A DNA stretch of 7,671 nucleotides from the NCBI GenBank assembly GCA_003456175.1, contig DMPB01000103.1, forward strand, positions 1,972 to 9,642. Reading direction: 5' to 3'. This DNA comes from Chitinophagaceae bacterium. Lineage in GTDB: Bacteria > Bacteroidota > Bacteroidia > Chitinophagales > Chitinophagaceae. The translations under genes were made by a program, and so were the position numbers. Under the pieces are notes generated by a model. That model was not told the DNA's origin. It worked only from the letters and a program-made list of their open reading frames with translations, and ran no database searches. How positions within the stretch are numbered: position 1 is the stretch's first letter; each line of letters begins with the position of its first letter. Of this stretch, positions 1-6,100 are shown piece after piece.

Positions 1-327
1 GCAACACTATTGATACGGTCAAAACGTCTGGAAGGTAATGCCGTTGTTCGCCAACAACATCGCATCGAAAAAATATTTCTATTTAATTGCGGCTTAGATA
101 TCGCTTACATTACAGCCGGAGCGTATCTGCAAGAACGCAGCAGGCGTAACAATAGCAAGCAACTTAAAGGCTTTGGCGAAAGCTTGGTATTACAAGGAGC
201 TTTTCTGCTTTTGTTCGATGGTGTTATGTACCTCTTGCACAATCAGCAAGGGCGCCGTTTAGGGGTGCCCGCTAATATTTCGGTAGGTACTACAACGCAT
301 GGCGTTGGCTTATTGGTACAACTCTAA
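1..327 (+). CDS. Small membrane protein, 3' end only (possibly DUF6992-like)
   Basis: The frame is open from base 1 (Ala-Thr-Leu-Leu-Ile...) to a TAA at 325-327, so this is the last 108 codons of a gene that begins outside the window. A TTG at base 10 is probably internal rather than the start. The visible part has two hydrophobic stretches, IFLFNCGLDIAYITAGAYL and SLVLQGAFLLLFDGVMYLL. They are joined by a basic, polar loop with QERSRRNN, which suggests two membrane helices with a short loop. The tail after the second helix is polar and Gly-rich. The pattern of a helix containing NCGLD followed by a helix containing LQGAFLLLFD recalls an uncharacterised Bacteroidota membrane family (DUF6992), but I name this from memory and cannot confirm it. 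Function is unknown. It reads in the same direction as atpG, 132 bases upstream, with a promoter-like box between them, so the two may be separate transcripts. Confidence 0.7.
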   Translation, partial: ATLLIRSKRLEGNAVVRQQHRIEKIFLFNCGLDIAYITAGAYLQERSRRNNSKQLKGFGESLVLQGAFLLLFDGVMYLLHNQQGRRLGVPANISVGTTTHGVGLLVQL

Positions 328-382
328 TAAAGGCTGCCTAATAATTTTCGATGGTACATGCTGCTATCTAAGGGCAAACTGT

Positions 383-390
383 TACTTTTG
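383..390 (+). promoter_or_regulatory. Candidate Bacteroidota -7 promoter box for atpG
   Basis: TACTTTTG, followed by CA, matches the Bacteroidota housekeeping -7 consensus TAnnTTTG exactly. It lies in the 132-base gap before atpG and would start transcription near base 397, giving a leader of about 60 bases. I see no convincing TTTG -33 box at the usual distance, so the call rests on the -7 box and its position. Confidence 0.5.
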
Positions 391-416
391 CAGCCAAATT
401 CAAACGGCATATAGTT

Positions 417-429
417 ACCTTACGGTAAA
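417..429 (+). repeat. ACCTTNCGGTAAA motif, copy 1 (atpG leader)
   Basis: The sequence is ACCTTACGGTAAA. The extended form, TTACC-TTAC-GGTAA at 415-428, is a perfect 5-base inverted repeat around a 4-base spacer. It lies in the predicted atpG leader, 30 bases before the start codon. TACCTTACGGTAAAT (416-430) recurs exactly on the opposite strand at 3040-3054. Confidence 0.7.
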
Positions 430-459
430 TGTGGCCACTGAGCTTTTAAAAACAGAATC

Positions 460-1341
460 ATGGCAGGTCAGTTAAAAGAAGTTCGTAATCGTATCAAGAG
501 CGTACAAAGTACCCAGCAAATTACCAAGGCAATGAAAATGGTAAGTGCGGCCAAACTACGCAGAGCGCAAGATGCTATTTTGCAAATGCGTCCGTATGCT
601 CAAAAGTTGCAAGAAATGCTTAGTAACATTGTTAGCAACCTAGATGGCGATACAGAATTAAAGCTTGCCGAAGAAAGAACGATTAATAACGTTTTAATCA
701 TTTGTATCACCTCAGATAGAGGCTTAGCAGGTGCTTACAATGCCAACTTGGTTAAAACAACCAAAGCCCGTATTGCAGAGCAATATGCTGCACAATATGC
801 CAAGGGCAACGTTACAATCTGGAATATTGGTAAAAAAGGCTTTGAATCACTCACTAAGCAAGGCTACAAAACCAACGATACACACAAAGATTTATTCTTA
901 CACTTAAGTTTTGAAAATACACAAAAAGTAGCTGAAGCTGCTGTTCAAAGCTTCCTAAAAGGTGAGTTCGATGTAATTGAAATCGTATACAGCGAGTTCA
1001 AAAACGCAGCCACTCAACGTTATCGTTGTGAACCTTTCTTACCTATACCCAAAGTGGCAAAGCAAGAAGGTGCAACTAAGGCAGATTTCATTTTTGAGCC
1101 AGCTAAAGAGGTGTTAATTGCCGAGTTGATGCCCAAAATTCTAAATACACAATTATTCAAAGCAGTTTTAGATGCTCATGCAAGCGAGCATGGCGCCCGT
1201 ATGACTGCTATGGACAAGGCAAGTGAAAATGCTAATGAATTATTGAAGAGCTTGAAAATTTCTTACAACCGTGCCCGTCAGGCTGCAATTACTACCGAAC
1301 TTACAGAAATTGTAAGTGGTGCAGCTGCTTTGCAAGGATAA
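460..1341 (+). CDS. atpG: F1F0 ATP synthase gamma subunit
   Basis: This is the central rotor shaft of the F1 sector. It turns inside the alpha3beta3 head and couples proton (or sodium) flow through F0 to ATP synthesis at the cytoplasmic face of the inner membrane. The 293-residue length fits the family (E. coli about 287). The N-terminal helix opens MAGQLKEVRNRIKSVQSTQQ and continues ITKAMKMVSAAKLRRAQ (1-37), the gamma signature. SDRGLAGAYN (85-94) starts the Rossmann-like middle domain, where many homologues read GLCG. The C-terminal helix (about 248-293), with MDKASENANELL and YNRARQAAITTELTEIVSGA, forms the other half of the shaft coiled coil. The ATG at 460 is preceded by A-rich TTTTAAAAACAGAATC with no Shine-Dalgarno, normal for Bacteroidota. 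The gene upstream is not atpA, so atpG is apart from at least the usual neighbouring F1 gene and probably uses its own promoter. A strong terminator follows. Confidence 0.97.
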   Translation: MAGQLKEVRNRIKSVQSTQQITKAMKMVSAAKLRRAQDAILQMRPYAQKLQEMLSNIVSNLDGDTELKLAEERTINNVLIICITSDRGLAGAYNANLVKTTKARIAEQYAAQYAKGNVTIWNIGKKGFESLTKQGYKTNDTHKDLFLHLSFENTQKVAEAAVQSFLKGEFDVIEIVYSEFKNAATQRYRCEPFLPIPKVAKQEGATKADFIFEPAKEVLIAELMPKILNTQLFKAVLDAHASEHGARMTAMDKASENANELLKSLKISYNRARQAAITTELTEIVSGAAALQG

Positions 1342-1365
1342 CGCTAACAATCTTCGTAGAAGTAG

Positions 1366-1418
1366 ATGGTTATTTGAAATTGTACTAGTATTGTACGCTT
1401 TCAAATAACCATTTTTTT
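1366..1418 (+). terminator. Rho-independent terminator after atpG
   Basis: Perfect 14-base arms at 1366-1379 (ATGGTTATTTGAAA) and 1399-1412 (TTTCAAATAACCAT) enclose a 19-base loop. The loop can itself pair through GTAC at 1382-1385 and 1393-1396. A run of seven T (1412-1418) follows directly. It lies 24 bases after the atpG stop. It ends only 15 bases before the scpB ATG, so it either separates the two genes or attenuates read-through into scpB. Confidence 0.85.
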
Positions 1419-1433
1419 AAAACAGCAATTTTG

Positions 1434-2156
1434 ATGGAGCTTTCTGAAATCATACCACATATTGAGGCGCTCATTTTTGCAAGCGACAAGCCACTTACGA
1501 ATAACGATATACTCGAGCTCATCAACAACGCTTTCGCTTTTTTAGAAGAACGCATTACTATAGAACAAGTAGAAGCAGCTGTTGCTGGCATTCGAGAAAA
1601 ATACAATGCAGAGTTTTATCCGTTTGAAGTGCGTGAGAGTGGTGGTGGCTGGCAATTTTTAACCAAACGCGACTTTCATAGAACTATTGCGCAACTCAAT
1701 GGCGATAAATTTTTAAAGCGCCTGAGTACAGCAGCAATGGAAACCCTCGCTATTATCGCCTACAAACAACCAATTACCAAAGGCGAAATTGAGGCTATTA
1801 GAGGTGTTAATAGTGATTACAGCGTGCAGAAATTGCTAGAGAAGGAGCTAATTGTAATTTCTGGCAGAAACGAAAACTTGCCCGGTAAGCCACTCGTGTA
1901 TAGCACAAGTAAAAATTTCATGGATTATTTTGGTCTTAACAGTACCGATGAGCTTCCGAAAATCAAAGAAGTGCTCGCAGATCAAGCTGTTGCGCCAACT
2001 GTAATCAGCGATTTCGACTTTACAAGCAGTGCTGTTACAAACGAGGAAGCATTTGAAGAAGATGCTTTAGCTTCAGAAGCACTTGATAATGATGAAGCGG
2101 CAGATCAAAAAATACTTGATGAGGAAAATGATGCTGCAAAAACCGATGGAGACTAG
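1434..2156 (+). CDS. scpB: Segregation and condensation protein ScpB
   Basis: ScpB is the kite subunit of the SMC-ScpA-ScpB condensin. As a dimer it binds the ScpA kleisin and helps SMC load, compact and segregate the chromosome. The 240-residue protein shows the first winged helix from IEALIFASDKPLT (10-22). The most conserved family block, LSTAAMETLAIIAYKQPITK (97-116) followed by GEIEAIRGVNSD, is in the second winged helix. GRNENLPGKPLVYSTSKNFMDYFGLNS then corresponds to the usual GR..TPGRPLLY.TT..FLDYFGL block. From about 185 on, the tail is acidic and probably disordered (FEEDALASEALDNDEAADQ). I chose the ATG at 1434 over the TTG one codon earlier. No scpA is in the window, so the pair is not adjacent on this side. 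The start lies 15 bases after the atpG terminator, so scpB needs read-through or a promoter overlapping the hairpin. Confidence 0.95.
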   Translation: MELSEIIPHIEALIFASDKPLTNNDILELINNAFAFLEERITIEQVEAAVAGIREKYNAEFYPFEVRESGGGWQFLTKRDFHRTIAQLNGDKFLKRLSTAAMETLAIIAYKQPITKGEIEAIRGVNSDYSVQKLLEKELIVISGRNENLPGKPLVYSTSKNFMDYFGLNSTDELPKIKEVLADQAVAPTVISDFDFTSSAVTNEEAFEEDALASEALDNDEAADQKILDEENDAAKTDGD

Positions 2157-2180
2157 AGCAAGAGCAACCTCAAGAATATT

Positions 2181-2225
2181 CTAAATAGCATGGGGGCGGC
2201 CTTCGGCCGCCCCCATGCTATTTAG
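2181..2225. terminator. Perfect 21-bp hairpin between convergent genes, likely bidirectional terminator
   Basis: The arms at 2181-2201 and 2205-2225 are perfect 21-base inverted complements around a 3-base TTC loop. The inner part is GGGGGCGGCC/GGCCGCCCCC, and the outer part is CTAAATAGCATG and its complement. It sits midway in the 81-base gap between scpB (+) and the SDR gene (-), where a shared terminator is expected. There is no T-run after either arm; the outer stem has only the A/T-rich CTAAATAG. Termination therefore follows from position and stem strength rather than from a classical rho-independent signature. Confidence 0.7.
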
Positions 2226-2237
2226 ATGCCGTAAATA

Positions 2238-2993
2238 CTATTGTTTAAAGAAAGTAGTACTATTCGCTTGCGCTGTTGGCATCACTACAATATCGTTGAT
2301 ACAAACATGCTTCGGAACAGTAGCAACATATGCCACTACATCGGCAATATCTTGTGCTGATAATGGCGTAAAACCTTGATAAACTACTGCAGCCTTTGCT
2401 GCATCGCCTTTAAAACGTACCAGCGAAAACTCCGTTTCAGCAGCACCTGGGTGCACCGCCGTAACCTTTATGCCATAAGGCAATAAATCTATCCGCTGAC
2501 TTTTTGAAATGGCATCAACCGCATGTTTAGTAGCGCAGTAGCCGTTACCTGCAGGGTACACTTCTTTGCCCGCAATAGAACCAATGTTAATAATATGTCC
2601 GCTACCTTGTGCAATCATAAGTGGAGCCACTGCATGGCTGACATATAATAACCCTTTCACATTGGTATCAATCATGGTGTCCCAATCATCTAAATTGGCT
2701 TCGTGAAAAGTATCTCGGCCAAGTGCCAAGCCTGCATTATTTACCAGTATATCAATGGCACGCCAAGCCACCGGTAGCCCATCGATAGCTGCTTTCACAG
2801 CTGTACGGTCTTGAACATCAAATACCAATGGTAGCACTTCGTTGCCTTCGGCTTGTAGTTGCACTGCCAATTGTTGTAGTCGTTCTGTTCTGCGGCCCGT
2901 AATAATTAGGCGATAGCCCTTACGGGCAAATGTGGTAGCGATAGCGGCACCAAAGCCAGCCGTAGCACCAGTAATCATAATGGTAAGTGGCAT
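2238..2993 (-). CDS. Short-chain dehydrogenase/reductase (SDR), YdfG-like
   Basis: This is a cytoplasmic NAD(P)-dependent oxidoreductase of the classical SDR family, 251 residues (family about 250). The cofactor loop is TGATAGFG (8-15). GRR at 33-35 after the second strand favours NADP(H). DV at 59-60, NNAG at 85-88 and structural Asn111 are present. The catalytic set is Ser139, Tyr152 and Lys156 in the YxxxK arrangement YCATK. HPGAAETEFSLVRFKGD (181-197) and the C-terminal VPKHVCINDIVVMPTAQ closely resemble E. coli YdfG. That enzyme oxidises L-allo-threonine, serine and 3-hydroxy acids and reduces malonic semialdehyde, so a hydroxy-acid substrate is plausible but not proven. The gene is convergent with scpB and divergent from ileS, so it is probably monocistronic. 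The ATG is abutted by a small hairpin (2994-3009), and an inverted pair of the 13-base motif lies 47 bases upstream. Confidence 0.93.
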   Translation of the reverse strand: MPLTIMITGATAGFGAAIATTFARKGYRLIITGRRTERLQQLAVQLQAEGNEVLPLVFDVQDRTAVKAAIDGLPVAWRAIDILVNNAGLALGRDTFHEANLDDWDTMIDTNVKGLLYVSHAVAPLMIAQGSGHIINIGSIAGKEVYPAGNGYCATKHAVDAISKSQRIDLLPYGIKVTAVHPGAAETEFSLVRFKGDAAKAAVVYQGFTPLSAQDIADVVAYVATVPKHVCINDIVVMPTAQANSTTFFKQ

Positions 2994-3009
2994 GCTGCGA
3001 AGATGCAGC
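2994..3009 (-). promoter_or_regulatory. Small hairpin abutting the SDR start codon
   Basis: Read on the minus strand, GCTGC-ATCTTC-GCAGC ends directly against the ATG. This is a 5-bp perfect stem with a 6-base loop. If it is in the transcript, it would occlude the ribosome-binding region. A stem this short may arise by chance. Confidence 0.3.
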
Positions 3010-3039
3010 TAATTGTACATTCTAACCAATAGCGATCAT

Positions 3040-3078
3040 ATTTACCGTAAGGTAGAAAAGAATAACCTTTCGGTAAAT
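3040..3078. repeat. Inverted pair of the ACCTTNCGGTAAA motif (copies 2 and 3)
   Basis: Copy 2 is on the minus strand at 3041-3053 (ACCTTACGGTAAA). Copy 3 is on the plus strand at 3065-3077 (ACCTTTCGGTAAA). Extended to 15-base arms (3040-3054 and 3064-3078) they pair at 13 of 15 positions around a 9-base spacer, so the region can form a hairpin. It lies in the divergent gap, 47 bases upstream of the SDR start and 115 bases upstream of the ileS start, where an operator or a structured element would be expected. It has no T-run. Confidence 0.7.
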
Positions 3079-3135
3079 GCATGATTACCTTCTAAAACTT
3101 CATTGTATATAAGTTAAGGGTTGGTGTACAATTAT

Positions 3136-3143
3136 TAACTTCG
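3136..3143 (+). promoter_or_regulatory. Weak candidate -7 promoter box for ileS
   Basis: TAACTTCG matches the Bacteroidota -7 consensus TAnnTTTG at five of its six fixed bases and lies 49 bases before the ileS ATG. A TTG at 3121-3123 is too close to be a normal -33 box. The box overlaps the GC hairpin at 3142-3159, so if it is used, most of that hairpin would not be in the RNA. Confidence 0.3.
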
Positions 3144-3159
3144 CCGCCCGAAAGCGGCG
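3142..3159 (+). promoter_or_regulatory. GC-rich hairpin upstream of ileS
   Basis: CGCCGC and GCGGCG form a perfect 6-bp stem around CCGAAA, 33 bases before the ileS ATG in otherwise A/T-rich DNA. CTTC (3139-3142) and GAAG (3165-3168) could extend it loosely. No T-run follows. If transcribed, it would be a leader stem-loop. It does not resemble a T-box, which would need a much longer leader with an anti-terminator. Confidence 0.4.
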
Positions 3160-3192
3160 CTGTTGAAGCTAAAGCCGCATCTTAATAATTAT

Positions 3193-6100
3193 ATGAACGC
3201 TCAGTATAAAGCATTTGAAGGTAGCATGAACTTGCCTTCGGTAGAGAAAGAAATTTTAGCAAAGTGGCAGGCCGAGCAAGCCTTTGAACAAAGCGTGGCT
3301 TTGCGTGAAGGTGCTCCGAGCTTCGTTTTTTACGAAGGCCCACCGAGTGCCAATGGTATGCCCGGTATACACCACGTGATTAGCCGTACTTTGAAAGATT
3401 TGGTTTGTCGTTATAAAACCATGCAAGGCTTTCAGGTAGAGCGTAAAGGTGGTTGGGATACGCATGGCTTACCTGTTGAGCTAGGTGTGGAGAAAGAATT
3501 AGAGATTACTAAAGAAGATATTGGACATAAAATTTCAGTAGAAGCGTACAATCAGAAATGTCGCGAAGCGGTATTGCGTTATAAAAAAGAGTGGGACGAT
3601 ATTACCACGAAAATGGGTTATTGGGTTGATTTAAATAACCCTTATATCACGTTTGAAAATAACTACATCGAGAGCTTATGGTGGTTACTTCAAAAAATGT
3701 ATAACCGTGGGTTGTTGTATGAAAGCGTAAGCATTCAGCCTTACAGTCCGGCAGCAGGTACAGGTTTAAGTAGTCATGAGCTAAACCAACCTGGTACCTA
3801 TAAAGATGTAAAAGATACCAGTGCAGTTGCCTTGTTCAAGGCGGTTCGTAACGATAACTCAGCTTTTTTATTTGATGCTGCCGAAGGCAACGATGTGTAT
3901 TTGTCGGCTTGGACGACCACGCCTTGGACACTACCATCGAACTTGGGCTTAACCGTAGGTGCTGCTATTGAATATGTACTAGTACATACTTTTAATCCTT
4001 ACACACATGTGGCCCAGTACATTGTAATTGCGAAAAATCTTTTGGGGAAATACTTCAAATCAGAGGGTGAAAACGCTGATTTTAGTGCCTACACGGCCGA
4101 TCAAAAAATCATTCCTTGGCGAATAGTAACCACATGTTCTGGAGCCCAACTAGAAGGTATTGGTTATGAACAGTTGTTGCCTTACGAGGCTAATAATGAT
4201 GCCGCAATCAAAGCAATTACGCCCGATGCTGTTCCGTTTAAAGTTTTATGCGGCGACTTTGTAACTACAGAAGACGGTACAGGTATTGTGCATACTGCAC
4301 CTGCCTTCGGTGCCGACGACTATAAGGTGGGTAAAAAATACAATATAGGTATTCTAACATTAGTAGATAGAGAAGGCAAATTCGTAGATGGTTTAGGAGA
4401 GTTTAGTGGCCGCTACGTGAAAAACTATAAAGACGACGCCAACTATGCCGATGTAAATGTTGACATTGCTGTAAAGCTGAAACTAGAAGGCAGAACGCTT
4501 AAAGTAGAAAAATACGAACACAGCTACCCTCATTGTTGGCGTACCGATAAACCTATTTTGTACTACCCCTTAGATGCTTGGTTTATTAAAACTTCTGCAT
4601 TAAAAGAACGTATGGTACAGCTAAACCAAACCATTAATTGGAAGCCAAAAAGTACCGGTGAAGGCCGTTTTGGCAACTGGTTAGAAAATATGGTAGACTG
4701 GAACTTGAGCCGTAGCCGCTATTGGGGAACGCCACTACCTATTTGGCGTACCGAAGATGGCACAGAAGAAGTTTGTATTGGTAGCATTGCCGAGTTGCAA
4801 GCAAAGTTGCATCCTGAAAGTCCGGTACAAGAAATTACCGACTTACATAAGCCACAAGTAGATCAAGTAATACTAGTATCACCTTCCGGTAAAAAAATGA
4901 TGCGAGTGCCCGATTTAATTGATGTGTGGTTCGATAGCGGTGCCATGCCATACGCACAGCATCACTTTCCATTTGAAAACAAAGCTGCATTTGCAAAAAA
5001 CTATCCTGCAAGCTTCATTGCCGAAGGGGTAGATCAAACACGTGGTTGGTTTTACACCTTACATGCCATTGCAAGTTTGGTGAAAGAAGATGTTGAAGCA
5101 GAATTAAAAGCCGCCGGCTTATGGGAAGGTTCAGGCATCCAAGCTGCCGGTGAGCAAGCAGGCGTAGCCTACAAAACGGTTGTAAGTAATGGCTTGGTAC
5201 TAGATAAGAATGGTAATAAAATGAGTAAGCGTTTGGGTAATGTAGTGAACCCATTCGAAACCATCGAAAAGTTTGGTGCTGATGCTACGCGTTGGTATTT
5301 AATCACCAATGCGAGTCCATGGGATAATCTTAAGTTCGATCTTAATGGTATTCAAGAGGTACAACGTAAGTTTTTTGGAACGCTTTACAATACCTATCAG
5401 TTTTTCGTACTTTATGCTAATGTTGATGGTTTTGCATTTAGAGAAGCATACATCCCTATTCAGGAGCGTCCGGAAATCGATCGTTGGATACTAAGTACGC
5501 TACATACCCTTATTGAAGATGTTACAAATGCTTTCGACGATTACGAGCCAACACAAGCTGGGCGTTTGGTAGAAACTTTTGTAGACGAGCATTTGAGCAA
5601 CTGGTACGTTCGCCTTTGCCGTCGGCGATTCTGGAAAGGTGAGTATGAAGCCGATAAAATTGCTGCATACCAAACTTTATACGAGTGTTTAGAAACAGTG
5701 TTGCGTTTAATTGCACCTATCTCGCCATTCTTTAGCGAAGCCGTTTTTAGCAGATTAAATGCTGTTACCGAAAGATTTACCGAAAGGTCTATCCATCATA
5801 CTAACTTCCCTAAGGCTAACATGTCAATGATAGACAAAGCCTTAGAAGAGAGAATGCAACTAGCACAAGATGTATGTTCTTTGGTACTGAGCTTGCGTAA
5901 AAAAGTGAACATCAAAGTACGTCAGCCTTTGCAAAAGGTATTGATACCTGTATTAAATCCTGAGATGAAAGCACAATTAGAGCGTGTAGAAGATTTAATT
6001 AAAAGCGAGGTGAACGTAAAAGAACTTACGTACATCACTGAAACAGAGGGTGTTATCAAGAAAAAAATCAAAGCCAACTTCAAAACACTTGGGGCACGTT

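Noticed and set aside
2238..2993. SDR gene as FabG (3-oxoacyl-ACP reductase)
   Set aside because: The ETEFSLVRFKGD block and the C-terminal end match YdfG-type enzymes better, and no fatty-acid genes are nearby.
3163..3192. Ten-codon N-terminal extension of IleRS from a TTG at 3163
   Set aside because: It would begin just after the GC hairpin with an uncommon start codon. The family's N-terminus begins near QYKAFEGSMNLP, which the ATG at 3193 fits.
3079..3192. T-box or other riboswitch controlling ileS
   Set aside because: The leader is too short, has no specifier or anti-terminator arrangement and no T-run terminator. T-boxes are not expected in Bacteroidota.
5015..5716. Short antisense and alternate-frame ORFs inside ileS
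   Set aside because: They overlap a continuous, highly conserved ileS frame and show no domain, start context or independent codon signal.
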